A DNA stretch of 64,000 nucleotides, taken from Erwinia_E haradaeae_E (GTDB lineage: Bacteria > Pseudomonadota > Gammaproteobacteria > Enterobacterales > Enterobacteriaceae). Below are positions 1 through 10,306 of the stretch, piece after piece (the first letter of the stretch is position 1; each line of letters begins with the position of its first letter). The DNA is taken from positions 620,001 to 684,000 of the forward strand of contig NZ_LR217737.1 in the NCBI RefSeq assembly GCF_900699015.1. Reading direction: 5' to 3'. Under the pieces are notes generated by a model. It had not been told where the DNA came from. It saw nothing but the letters and a program-made list of their open reading frames with translations, and made no database searches. A program made the translations under genes and the position numbers.

Positions 1-2047
1 AATTTTAGTATTTAAATTTTCACATGATTTACATTTAAGTATAGATAAACAATTAAGGTGTATTCTTGAATCATTCAATCTGTACTCTTACTGCATCACA
101 AACGATATTACAATAATCAGAATTGATCTCTATTCGTGATCTTAGTACAGAACAATTAGAAATTGATCGATATTATAATTATATTTATTATTATAATTTA
201 TAGGTAGAAATATAATATAATATGTAAGAAAATATTGTACCTCGATGATTGAATTATTATTTCTAGAAGAGATTACAAAAGTTCTCAATTAAGGCCAATA
301 AAAGATGCTCTTGATTCTTTTATCATTTAGCGTCAAGAATTATCCTTGGTTAGCACCTTAGTATATGCTTTATTACTTGGGGTTTGTCGTTACTACTCAA
401 CACGAATCTTTTCTATTCAGTAATTTCTGTAACCTATTTATGATCGTTTATACCAGTGGAGTTAGAGTATATTACTCATATCTAACACTAAATAAGTTAT
501 TAGGAATACTCATTTACAAAGCTTTATTACTAGAACTAATTCTTGTTAGTCTTATTTTCAATTCTTATTCTGACTGGCTTGCATACCTGTTGAGTGATTG
601 ACTAAAAATGATGTTCAATAATTTATGGATCATGTTAATTAATATAAGTTTAATACTAATATTCTTGATATAGAATTAGAGAGCATGACTAACTCTAACT
701 ATGAGTTCTAATCTAACTAAGATAGGTGATATAAAGATTCAATAAATTGAAATCACTGCAATTATCATAACTTCACTAACGATTAGAATATTAATGTAGT
801 TTATTTGATCATTAATGATTACGTTGTTACTAATTATTCTAGTAGTTATATACATCAATTTACTATATCTTCCTCATAAGTGATCATTATAACAGTTCTG
901 ATAGACATGCTAGCTGTTACAGATAAATTAATGATACTAGCATACTATAATACTCCGGTAGGACCGCAAGTAACTTTAGATATAGTATTAACATTTATAT
1001 TAAACAACTGACAAACTAACAACGTAAATACAAAATCATAATAATTGAGTAATAAAAAGTAGAAATATCAATAATATGACATAACAAACCTAATATTCGT
1101 GTAGACTTAAAATAGTCTAACAAAAACATGTGTTTAGAATAAAAAGATTAAAAATCTACAACAAACTATTTTATTATAAAAATAGTTTTAATTATAAATA
1201 TCTAACATTGTCTATTCAGAATAAAGAAGATAAAACATATTGTATACTCAGAATAAATTATGGTTTTAATCACACCTGATTTTATGAATAACTCAATGAT
1301 CTTTTAAATACAAAATACGATTTAATAAAAACTATTAATCTTATACAAAGTTTTTTATACGAACAAACGGAGTAACTGAATGTAATTAAGTTTTTTATAT
1401 ACTTTGTTCATATAGTGAGAAAATTAGATAATAAATCTTATTTTTAATTTATCAAATGACCCAATTATATACGGATATTAGTCATAATTAAGTCAAATAT
1501 CATTAATGCTTTTCATAATTTTCAAATCACGTACTATATACACAAAATACATCGATATAAGTTATTTAAGATGTAGGACCTTACTAATTTATGATTAGCT
1601 TTTTATTGAGAATAAATAACTAATTACAAGATTGTAATGTTAGAAACATAATAAAAGATAATATCTTTGTATACTATTAATCTCATCATAATAATATTTT
1701 TTCTTAATCTTAAATCAGTCTTTATTTCTTCTAAGAAGAAGATAATTAAAAAAATTAAATTTTATCAGTATAATAATAGATATACATCCTAAATCTAGAA
1801 AATTCATATTATTAAGCTACATATTTATTTTATAAATTTAAATCTTAAATATATTTAAGTTTATTTAATCACCTCGTTAGATGATTTAATTATCTTTAAT
1901 ATATCACTTCCAACTCATCATAAAGTTTTCTTCTATAACTAGACGAAATGAGTTTTACTCTAATTAAAGAAGATATTCAATATAAAAAGCATGAATAATT
2001 ACATATAGACCCTCTATTTCTATAATGAAAGAGTATGATTTATCAAT

Positions 2048-2082
2048 GAAACAATTCTAAGAATTGTTTCTCAATTTTTTTA
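2048..2082 (+). terminator. Terminator-like hairpin with T-tract
   Basis: The arms GAAACAATTCT and AGAATTGTTTC (2048-2070) are perfectly complementary around a single A; the real loop would open to 3-5 nt. A T-rich tail with seven consecutive T follows. This is the form of an intrinsic terminator on the + strand, but no gene remains upstream of it, so it may be left over from a lost gene. Confidence 0.45.
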
Positions 2083-2733
2083 TGACCAAATACTAAGTTA
2101 GGACCACTCTATAAAAATTATAAAAATATAAAAAATCAATCTTACATATGATTAAATATTTTTGATATTAGTCCTTATAAATAATATCAAAACTACTTAA
2201 TATCATAAACATGATAAAAATATATAATAGCCGATAAGTTAATCTATAATAATTTATTCTCTATATAGTGTTTTTACAATTATAAATAATAGATTAATCT
2301 TATAAATAAAATTAGAAAATAGATTAAAACAATACATAAAACATAGTAATTTAATACAAAGATTGGATTTTCTACGTTTTTTAAAACATTAGTAGATTAT
2401 AATGATAACAAAAATTTTTATCAATTTTAATAAATATCTATATCGCATAGTACATTAGACCTCAATACAATTTTTAACATAATCATTGACTATTTTATGA
2501 ATAAAAAATTAACAGTATTAGACATACTAAACAATATCCCTCTAGTTTAAAAAAATTTTTAATTAGTTTCTGTTTTTATTAAAAAAATAAAAAATCTTAT
2601 TCATTCAGAAATAATTACAATTTTTTATGTATTCTTAATTTTTATTGATTAAATATTAATTGTCTAATCAATTTTATACATTCTGTTAAGTCAATCTATT
2701 TCTATAGATACTACATATCTTAAAAACATATCT

Positions 2734-2771
2734 CTATTTCACTAGTCAATTATATCTGACTAGTGAAATAG
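2734..2771. repeat. Perfect 15-bp inverted repeat
   Basis: CTATTTCACTAGTCA (2734-2748) and its exact reverse complement (2757-2771) flank an 8-nt loop. The downstream side is T-rich but has no uninterrupted T-run. A perfect 15-bp stem stands out in otherwise eroded DNA. It may be a terminator or an RNA structure; the function is unknown. Confidence 0.6.
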
Positions 2772-3125
2772 GTTATTGTTTTCTTCAATTAAAAGAAATA
2801 TTATAGTTATAAATTATATTTATATATATAACTGCAGATACAGATTACAATCAATAATTTATATCAACTGAATCTCTATATATTTTTAGCAAATAGAACT
2901 TATAGTATATTTAGATCTAAAATCTTATCATAAAAACTTAAATCTTAATACAATCTATTAAGTGATAATTAATTAAATAACCATATCTCATGCTATCTAT
3001 CATATTATGATCTAGAATCTTTCTTTGATAAAAAATCTTAACTCTGTAAGCTACTAATTATTTCTCTTTTAATAAAAATGATTAAATTTTCAAAATTACT
3101 AATCATCGTATGTATAAAGAGTATA

Positions 3126-3190
3126 TTGGATATATCTATATTAAATTTGAAGAAATAGATCTTATGCCTGACAAACTACAGTTAGAAATG
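3126..3190 (+). pseudogene. ftsL: Possible relic of ftsL
   Basis: FtsL is the small bitopic division protein encoded just upstream of ftsI. In one frame from 3126 the bases read L-D-I-x-x-x-N-L and then a TAG. This matches, ungapped, the E. coli FtsL stretch LDIEWRNL as I recall it. In another frame (about 3152-3190) they read D-K-L-Q-L, comparable to FtsL EKLQM, in the right order. Frameshifts and stops rule out a functional product. The position directly before ftsI is the strongest argument; the sequence match alone is weak. Confidence 0.42.
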
Positions 3191-3295
3191 TATTGTCAGA
3201 TGAATTATAAAAATACTACTAATCTATATGTTTCATATTTAAGAGATGATCAAATCAATAATATTCTTAATCAATAATCAAGCAACAGGCAATAA

Positions 3296-5053
3296 ATGAG
3301 CAATCAGCCAAAAAAATATAAGAATTACTTTAAGCCAATAAAAAAACAAATTATCTTTACTTACTGGCGTTTTTCTTGTCTCTATGTTTTTATTTTTTTT
3401 GGTATGCTTACATTACTACTGCGAGTTGGGTGGTTACAAATTATTAATTTTAATCCATTAGTACACGAAGGAGATAAGCGATCACTACGTGTACAAATTC
3501 TTCAAAGATCACGTGGAATGATCAGTGATCGGGAAGGACGCCCTCTAGCTGTGAGCGTTCCAACCCATGCCATTCTCATTGACCCCAAAGTATTATGCGA
3601 TGCAGGGGGAATAAAAACAGATCATCGTTGGATAGCATTATCCAATGCACTTTCTATTCCTATAAATAAATTAGAAGATCTAATCCGTGCAAATCCAAAT
3701 AATCGCTTTGTATATTTAGCTCGTCAAATTAATCTAGATATTAGCGAATACATCCAAAAATTAAAACTACCAGGTATTTTTGTTCGTGAAGAGTCACGAC
3801 GCTATTATCCTGCCGGAAATATTGCATCTCACCTGATTGGTATTACGAATATTGATGGACAGGGTATTGAAGGTGTTGAAAAAAGTTTTGATAAATGGCT
3901 AACAGGTCACCCTGGGTTACGTATAGTGCGAAAAGATCGCTGTGGAGAAGTGATTGAAGATATTTTATCCGTCAATGGTGAAGATGCACATAACCTTATA
4001 CTGAGTATTGATGAACGTCTTCAAACCCAAGTATATCGCGAACTTACTAATGCAGTTATCTGTAATAAAGCAGAATCCGGTACAGCTGTCCTTCTTGATG
4101 TGCTTACCGGAGAAGTTCTAGCAATGGCTAACAGCCCAGCATATAATCCAAATAATCTAAATGATACCACGAAAGATATGATGCGTAACCGTGCGATTAC
4201 AGACGTATTTGAACCAGGATCTACAGTCAAACCAATGGTAATTATTACCGCTCTTCAAAATGGTATTGTCAATGAAGACAGTATTTTAAATACTGTTCCT
4301 TTTCGCCTAAATCACCATGAAATTCGAGATGTAGCATTCTATAATGAATTAACGTTAACTGGCATACTGCAGAAATCATCTAATGTTGGTGTATCACGAC
4401 TAGCTCTTGCCATGCCTGTGAATGATCTACTAAATACTTATTCACTATTTGGATTAGGACAAGCAACAAACTTAGGTCTAGTTGGAGAGAGAAAAGGACT
4501 CTATCCTAAAAAAAATCACTGGTCAGATCTAGAAAGAGCTACCCTCTCTTTTGGGTATGGGCTAATGGTAACACCATTACAATTAGCACGAGTATATGCA
4601 ACATTTGGTAGTTATGGTATTTATCGACCACTATCAATAGTAAAAGTTACGCCACCAGTATTGGGACAACGTATTTTTCCCGAACCACTGATACGAACAG
4701 TACTCCATATGATGGAAAGCGTCGCATTACCAGGAGGAGGGGGCATTAAAGCAGCCATTAAAGGTTATCGAGTTGCGATTAAAACGGGTACAGTTAAAAA
4801 AGTAGGCTTAAGCGGTAAGTTTATTCAAAGATACATCGCTTATACTGCAGGTGTTGCGCCTGCAAGTAAGCCTCGTTTTGCATTAGTTGTAGTAGTCAAT
4901 GATCCTCGATCTGGTAAGTATTATGGCGGTACGGTTTCAGCCCCAGTTTTTAGCGCAATCATGAGTAGCGTCCTCCAAATTATGAATATCGAACCAGATG
5001 CTCTACCAGATACAAATCCACAAACAACAACAATGAACAAGAATGAGAAATGA
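3296..5053 (+). CDS. ftsI: FtsI (PBP3), septal peptidoglycan transpeptidase
   Basis: This is the class B penicillin-binding protein that crosslinks septal peptidoglycan together with the polymerase FtsW. The 585 residues compare with 588 in E. coli. A short cytoplasmic N-terminus is followed by one membrane segment (about residues 27-47), a pedestal domain and a transpeptidase domain. The catalytic motifs are intact: S309-TV-K312 in EPGSTVKPM, S361-S-N363, and K496-T-G498. The AGG about 8 nt before the ATG is a weak ribosome site. It is the first intact gene of the dcw cluster here, and its TGA abuts the murE start codon, so the two are probably co-translated. The usual neighbours rsmH and ftsL are not intact. 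Confidence 0.97.
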   Translation: MSNQPKKYKNYFKPIKKQIIFTYWRFSCLYVFIFFGMLTLLLRVGWLQIINFNPLVHEGDKRSLRVQILQRSRGMISDREGRPLAVSVPTHAILIDPKVLCDAGGIKTDHRWIALSNALSIPINKLEDLIRANPNNRFVYLARQINLDISEYIQKLKLPGIFVREESRRYYPAGNIASHLIGITNIDGQGIEGVEKSFDKWLTGHPGLRIVRKDRCGEVIEDILSVNGEDAHNLILSIDERLQTQVYRELTNAVICNKAESGTAVLLDVLTGEVLAMANSPAYNPNNLNDTTKDMMRNRAITDVFEPGSTVKPMVIITALQNGIVNEDSILNTVPFRLNHHEIRDVAFYNELTLTGILQKSSNVGVSRLALAMPVNDLLNTYSLFGLGQATNLGLVGERKGLYPKKNHWSDLERATLSFGYGLMVTPLQLARVYATFGSYGIYRPLSIVKVTPPVLGQRIFPEPLIRTVLHMMESVALPGGGGIKAAIKGYRVAIKTGTVKKVGLSGKFIQRYIAYTAGVAPASKPRFALVVVVNDPRSGKYYGGTVSAPVFSAIMSSVLQIMNIEPDALPDTNPQTTTMNKNEK

Positions 5054-6541
5054 GTGAAAAATCATAATTTAAACGAATTACTTAGCCCATGGATATCTAA
5101 CGCACCAGATTACAGATTAAAAGAAATAAAGCTAGATAGCCGTAACATCAAACCAGGTGATCTATTTGTAGCCATTAAAGGTCATGATCATGATGGCCGT
5201 TTGTTTATTTCTCAAGCTATTTCCCAAGGTGCAGTCGCAGTCATTGCTGAAACTGATACTAAAACAGACAATGGGAAAATCAGAGACATACATGGTGTTC
5301 CGATTCTTTATTTAAAAGACCTTCCACATTATCTATCTTTTCTTGCTGGCCGATTCTATCAAGATCCAAGTAACAAAATACCTGTGATTGGTGTAACTGG
5401 AACTAATGGTAAAACTACCATTACACATCTAATAGCACAATGGGTTTCACTAATAGGTCAATCAAGCGCTATAATGGGAACAAATGGAAATGGTCTATAC
5501 GGAGAACTAGAACATGCAACAAACACAACTAGTTCTTCTATAGATATCCAGCGATTCTTGATGAGCTGTTTAGAAAAAACTGTAAATCTTGTGATTATGG
5601 AACTCTCTTCACATGGTTTGATTCAGGGACGTGTATCGGCTCTAAATTTTGCAGCAACAGTGTTTACTAATCTTAGCCATGAGCATCTTGACTATCATGG
5701 TGATATTTCGCGTTATGAAGATGCTAAATGGCTTCTGTTTGCTAAACATAAAACTGAAAAAATCATTATTAATACTGATGATCCAGTTGGAAAAAAATGG
5801 ATTCTAAAATTACCAAACGCAGTTGCAGTCAGTATAAATGATAGATATCAGATCAACAGCCATAAACAATGGTTAAATGCAACTAAAATTAAATATTATG
5901 AACATGGGGTTAATGTTCATTTTCAATCTATCTGGGGGAATGGTTTCCTTAAGAGTTGTCTAATAGGTTCATTTAATGTTAGTAACTTATTAATATCCTT
6001 AGCTACACTTCTCTCTTTATCATATCCACTTGAAAAATTAATAAACACTGCTAGTCAATTACAGCCTCCACCCGGTCGCATGGAATTCTTTAAAAGAAGG
6101 GATAAACCAACAATAATAGTAGATTATGCCCATACACCCGATGCCCTAAAACAAGCACTTGTAACATTAAGATTATACTGTAAAGGGAAACTATGGTGTA
6201 TTTTTGGATGTGGTGGAGATCGTGATAAAAATAAAAGAGCCTTAATGGGAGCTATTGCTGAGAAATTATCTGATGTAATCATTATTACTAATGATAACCC
6301 TCGTAAAGAAAACCCTAATAAAATTATCAATGATATATTAAGTGGACTCATTCATAACAGTCGCGCCAAAATAATTATGAATCGCATAGAAGCTATTTCT
6401 TACGCAGTTAGAACAGCACAAAACACAGACATCATTTTCCTTGCAGGAAAAGGTCATGAAAATTATCAGATAATTGGTACTAAAAATTTTAGTTATTCTG
6501 ATCGATACACAGTTGCTCATCTTATTGGAATGAAAGAATGA
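5054..6541 (+). CDS. murE: MurE, UDP-MurNAc-tripeptide synthetase
   Basis: MurE adds meso-diaminopimelate to UDP-MurNAc-L-Ala-D-Glu in the cytoplasm, using ATP. The 495-residue product matches the E. coli length. The Mur-ligase P-loop GTNGKT lies at 116-121, and D414-N-P-R417 is the motif that selects meso-DAP rather than lysine, so the wall should be the Gram-negative DAP type. The start is GTG, placed directly after the ftsI stop codon; it aligns with the N-terminus of homologues. The stop overlaps the start of murF by 4 nt (ATGA), which suggests translational coupling. Confidence 0.97.
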   Translation: MKNHNLNELLSPWISNAPDYRLKEIKLDSRNIKPGDLFVAIKGHDHDGRLFISQAISQGAVAVIAETDTKTDNGKIRDIHGVPILYLKDLPHYLSFLAGRFYQDPSNKIPVIGVTGTNGKTTITHLIAQWVSLIGQSSAIMGTNGNGLYGELEHATNTTSSSIDIQRFLMSCLEKTVNLVIMELSSHGLIQGRVSALNFAATVFTNLSHEHLDYHGDISRYEDAKWLLFAKHKTEKIIINTDDPVGKKWILKLPNAVAVSINDRYQINSHKQWLNATKIKYYEHGVNVHFQSIWGNGFLKSCLIGSFNVSNLLISLATLLSLSYPLEKLINTASQLQPPPGRMEFFKRRDKPTIIVDYAHTPDALKQALVTLRLYCKGKLWCIFGCGGDRDKNKRALMGAIAEKLSDVIIITNDNPRKENPNKIINDILSGLIHNSRAKIIMNRIEAISYAVRTAQNTDIIFLAGKGHENYQIIGTKNFSYSDRYTVAHLIGMKE

Positions 6542-7908
6542 TGCCTATTACCTTACAAACAATAGCGGTAATAACTAATGGTAGACTATATGGTAAAAAT
6601 ATTTCTATTTCGTCAATTTCAATTGATACACGAAAAGCAAAAAAGGGTAGTTTATTTATAGCTTTACAAGGAAAAAATTACGATGCACATAATTTTATCC
6701 ATAATGCTATTAATGCCGGATGCGCCTGTTGTGTAGTTAACAAACCTTTATCAATAGGATTTCCTCATTTAGTTGTCAAAGACACACGGATTGCATTAGA
6801 AAATTTATCAGTATGGTTTCGTAAGAAGTCTAAGGCACGCATTGTTGCTATCACCGGATCATCTGGAAAAACATCAGTAAAAGAAATGACAGCGGCTATT
6901 CTACAACAATGCGGAAAAACATTATATACTCATGGTAATTTAAACAATGCACTTGGAGTACCAATTACACTATTACGTCTTAGACCTATTCATGAATATG
7001 CAGTTATTGAATTAGGCGCTCAAACTAAAGGTGAGATTACCTATACTTCTGATCTAATACAACCAGATAGCGTACTAATAAATAATATTTCAGTTTCACA
7101 TTTAGAAGGTTTTGAAACAATTGAAGGCATTGCTCAAGGGAAAGGAGAAATTTTTAACGCCCTATCAATTAATGGAACTGCGATTATTAATTCTGATAGT
7201 AACGACTGGATAAATTGGCAATTACTATTACATCAACAAAATATTTGGAGATTTTCTTTACATAAAAAACAAGATAGTGATTTTTATTCATCTAATATTA
7301 TTTCTAGTATTCATGGGACACGTTTTATTCTTCACTCACCTGCAGGATCTGTAGAAATCATACTTCAGGTATTGGGAGAGCATAACATTGCTAATGCACT
7401 AGCTTCCAGTGCATTAGCACTCTCTATCGGTGCACCATTAAGTGCTATTTCTTATGGATTAAATAACTTCAAAGGAATAGAGGGTCGTCTCTTTCCAGTC
7501 ATGTTAAATAAAAATAAATTATTAATTGATGATAGTTATAATGCCAATATGGGATCTATGATTTCTGCTATAAATTTTTTAAAAACCATGCCCGGATATC
7601 GTGTTCTTATTGTCGGTGACATTAAAGAACTTGGGAGCAATGCCGATAAATACCATGCTCAAATAGGATTTATGATAAACGCTACCAGTATTGAAAAAGT
7701 ATTAAGCATAGGCACACTAAGTTATCATATTTCTCATAATAGTGGCGTAGGTGAACACTTTTGTGATCTAACTACTCTAGCCGCTCGATCTTGCGAATTA
7801 TTGATCTTGCATCACCAAATAACTATACTAGTAAAAGGATCGCGTAGCATGTCAATGGAACAGATTGTCCGTATTTTACAGGAACAAGATGTATGTTTAT
7901 TTACCTAA
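6538..7908 (+). CDS. murF: MurF, D-Ala-D-Ala-adding ligase
   Basis: MurF joins D-alanyl-D-alanine to the UDP-MurNAc-tripeptide, making the pentapeptide precursor. It has 456 residues (E. coli 452) with an N-terminal UMP-binding domain, the P-loop GSSGKTS at about 107-113, and a C-terminal domain containing DDSYNAN. Two adjacent ATG codons (6538 and 6541) could start it; the first overlaps the murE stop. The 3' end overlaps mraY by 16 nt. It depends on D-Ala-D-Ala from the ddlB product encoded nearby. Confidence 0.96.
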   Translation: MMPITLQTIAVITNGRLYGKNISISSISIDTRKAKKGSLFIALQGKNYDAHNFIHNAINAGCACCVVNKPLSIGFPHLVVKDTRIALENLSVWFRKKSKARIVAITGSSGKTSVKEMTAAILQQCGKTLYTHGNLNNALGVPITLLRLRPIHEYAVIELGAQTKGEITYTSDLIQPDSVLINNISVSHLEGFETIEGIAQGKGEIFNALSINGTAIINSDSNDWINWQLLLHQQNIWRFSLHKKQDSDFYSSNIISSIHGTRFILHSPAGSVEIILQVLGEHNIANALASSALALSIGAPLSAISYGLNNFKGIEGRLFPVMLNKNKLLIDDSYNANMGSMISAINFLKTMPGYRVLIVGDIKELGSNADKYHAQIGFMINATSIEKVLSIGTLSYHISHNSGVGEHFCDLTTLAARSCELLILHHQITILVKGSRSMSMEQIVRILQEQDVCLFT

Positions 7909-8975
7909 CAGAATATCTCACGACTTTTTATTCTGGTTTTAATGTTCTATCCTCTCTAACCTTCCGGGCTATAATTAGTTTTCTAACTTCTTTTTTCTTA
8001 GCTTTATTGATAGGACCATTCATTATCTCTCGCTTAAAGACACAAGCGATTCGCCAAGTCATACGTAGTGATGGACCAAAATCACACTGTATAAAAAACG
8101 GCACCCCAACAATGGGAGGTATTATCATACTTATTTCCATCATTGCTCCCATTCTAATCTGGAGTAATCCATTTAACCTATACGTTTTTCTTGTGATTTA
8201 TATTCTTATTAGTTACGGTTTTGTTGGTTTTATCGATGATTATCTCAAAGTCAAAGATACTAACAATCAAGGACTACTTCCTCGCTGGAAGTATATCTTT
8301 CAATCTGTGATTGCATTAACCTTATGTAGTATTATGTGTCTTGTCGGTAAAGACACGTTTGCAACGGATCTCGTTCTGCCATTTTTTAAAAATATTGTAC
8401 CACAATCAGGCGTTTTATATTTGCTTCTAGCATACTTTGTTATAGTAGGCACTAGTAATGCCGTCAATCTAACAGATGGGCTTGATGGTCTAGTTATCAT
8501 GCCAATAGTATTTATTTCTGCAGGATTTGCATTGGTAGCATGGGTAACTAGCAATGTGCAATATTCTGAATACCTCAACATCCCCTATATAAAGCATGCT
8601 AAAGAACTGGTTATTGTCTGCACTACAATCACTGGATCTGGATTAGGTTTTTTGTGGTTTAATACTTATCCAGCTCAAATTTTTATGGGAGATGTAGGAT
8701 CATTAGCCTTAGGAGGCGCACTTGGTACAATCTCAATACTATTACGACAAGAGTTTTTACTTCTAATTATGGGAGGGGTATTTGTTTTAGAAACTCTGTC
8801 AGTCATTCTTCAAGTCCTTTTCTTTAAATTACGCGGTCATCGTATTTTTAAGATGGCTCCGATTCACCATCATTATGAATTAAAAGGATATCCAGAACCA
8901 CGTATTATTATACGTTTTTGGATTATAACACTAATATTGGTGTTTATCGGATTAGCAACCCTAAAGGCACGATAG
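7893..8975 (+). CDS. mraY: MraY, lipid I synthase
   Basis: MraY is the integral membrane enzyme that transfers phospho-MurNAc-pentapeptide to undecaprenyl phosphate, making lipid I. At 360 residues it has exactly the E. coli length. It is a multi-pass membrane protein. Family signatures are present: D115-D116-Y in FIDDY, NLTDGLDGL, FMGDVGS and the histidine motif PIHHHYE near residue 323. The ATG lies inside the end of murF and has an AGGA about 9 nt upstream. Its TAG overlaps or abuts the GTG start of murD. Confidence 0.97.
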   Translation: MFIYLTEYLTTFYSGFNVLSSLTFRAIISFLTSFFLALLIGPFIISRLKTQAIRQVIRSDGPKSHCIKNGTPTMGGIIILISIIAPILIWSNPFNLYVFLVIYILISYGFVGFIDDYLKVKDTNNQGLLPRWKYIFQSVIALTLCSIMCLVGKDTFATDLVLPFFKNIVPQSGVLYLLLAYFVIVGTSNAVNLTDGLDGLVIMPIVFISAGFALVAWVTSNVQYSEYLNIPYIKHAKELVIVCTTITGSGLGFLWFNTYPAQIFMGDVGSLALGGALGTISILLRQEFLLLIMGGVFVLETLSVILQVLFFKLRGHRIFKMAPIHHHYELKGYPEPRIIIRFWIITLILVFIGLATLKAR

Positions 8976-8977
8976 TG

Positions 8978-10306
8978 GTGAATAATTATCAGGGTAAAAA
9001 AATTGTTATTATTGGGTTGGGAGTAACTGGTCTTTCTTGTATTTATTTTTTTATCTCACGCGGCGTTCTTCCGCGTGTGATAGATACGCGTATTACACCA
9101 CCAAATTTACTCAATATCCCAAAAAATATTCACTATTGGTTTGGAAGCATAAATACTGACTGGTTATTAGACTCTGAGCTAATTATTAGTAGTCCAGGCA
9201 TAAATCTTAGACATCCTTCATTAATTGCTGCAGCAAAAGCCGGAATTGAAATTATTGGTGATATCGAGCTTTTTTGCCGAGAAACAAAGACCCCAATTAT
9301 TGCGATTACTGGTTCTAATGGAAAAAGCACCGTCACTTGTTTAGTGAGTAAGATAGCAAGAAATAGGGGATGGAAGGTTGGCACAGGTGGTAATATTGGA
9401 TTACCTGCTTTAATGTTATTAAAAAAACCTGCACAACTTTATGTGTTAGAACTCTCTAGTTTTCAACTTGAAACCACTACAAGTTTACGAGCCACTGCTG
9501 CTACTATACTTAATATTACTGAAGACCACATGGAGCGTTACCCATTAGGTATAGAAGAGTATCGTTCTGCTAAATTACGTATATATAATAATGCTCAAAT
9601 ATGTATAGTGAATTCTGATGATGCGCTTACTATGCCGAAACAGTTAAAAAATAAAAACTATCGTAGTGTAGGTGTATATACCGGTGATTACCATTTAAAA
9701 AAACAGAAAAACGGTACTTGGTTACAAGCACAGGGAAAACTCCTACTTAATACTGATCAGCTTAAACTTTTTGGTCAACATAATTATATTAATGCGCTTA
9801 CTGCACTCGCGCTAGCCGATGCTGTTAATTTACCAAGAAAACACAGTAAACATGTATTAATAAGCTTTAGTGGCTTAGCGCATCGTTTTCAGCTAGTTCA
9901 TGAGCACAATGGAGTACGTTGGATTAATGACTCTAAAGCAACGAATGTTGCTAGTACGATCGCCGCTCTAGGGGGATTACGTCGAACCGGAGTCTTATGG
10001 CTCCTGTTAGGAGGAGACGGAAAATCAGCTAACTTTACACCGCTAACTTTCCATCTTCATACAACTAATACTCGTGTTTACTGCTTTGGTCGTGATCGCG
10101 AGGAGCTAGCAAAATTAAATCCGGATATAACAGTAAAAACTCAGACTATGAATGAAGCAATAATTCAGATCGCTAAGAAAGTCAAGAATGGTGATGTAGT
10201 CCTACTTTCTCCAGCCTGCTCTAGCTTGGACCAATTTAAAAACTTTGAACACCGCGGTTTAGTATTTACTAAACTCGCACAACGAACAAGTAAATGCATA
10301 TTATAA
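8978..10306 (+). CDS. murD: MurD, D-glutamate ligase
   Basis: MurD adds D-glutamate to UDP-MurNAc-L-alanine. The P-loop GSNGKST lies at about 112-118, and NDSKATN and the C-terminal SPACASL-like motif (SPACSSL) are present. Two GTG codons follow the mraY TAG, at 8975 (overlapping it by one base) and 8978. I chose 8978 because it aligns with the E. coli start (442 residues against 438); 8975 has slightly better spacing to the AAGG at 8964-8967. An in-frame ATG at 8918 would lie deep inside mraY and is unlikely. The 3' end overlaps ftsW by 13 nt. Confidence 0.95.
   Translation: MNNYQGKKIVIIGLGVTGLSCIYFFISRGVLPRVIDTRITPPNLLNIPKNIHYWFGSINTDWLLDSELIISSPGINLRHPSLIAAAKAGIEIIGDIELFCRETKTPIIAITGSNGKSTVTCLVSKIARNRGWKVGTGGNIGLPALMLLKKPAQLYVLELSSFQLETTTSLRATAATILNITEDHMERYPLGIEEYRSAKLRIYNNAQICIVNSDDALTMPKQLKNKNYRSVGVYTGDYHLKKQKNGTWLQAQGKLLLNTDQLKLFGQHNYINALTALALADAVNLPRKHSKHVLISFSGLAHRFQLVHEHNGVRWINDSKATNVASTIAALGGLRRTGVLWLLLGGDGKSANFTPLTFHLHTTNTRVYCFGRDREELAKLNPDITVKTQTMNEAIIQIAKKVKNGDVVLLSPACSSLDQFKNFEHRGLVFTKLAQRTSKCIL

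Larger units (their letters stand above)
1..3125. other. Gene-free AT-rich stretch upstream of ftsL/ftsI
   Basis: No open frame here resembles a known protein. In relatives the slot upstream of ftsI holds mraZ, rsmH and ftsL, so this is probably where mraZ and rsmH decayed, but I could not recognise their motifs. The longest open frame, 365-601 on the + strand (78 codons), is rich in Leu, Tyr and Ser, has no recognisable domain and looks like chance. Two clear hairpins lie inside and are listed separately. Confidence 0.6.

Noticed and set aside
365..601. 78-codon open frame near the left edge
   Set aside because: No domain, odd hydrophobic and Tyr-rich composition, no ribosome site and no synteny support; length is expected by chance.
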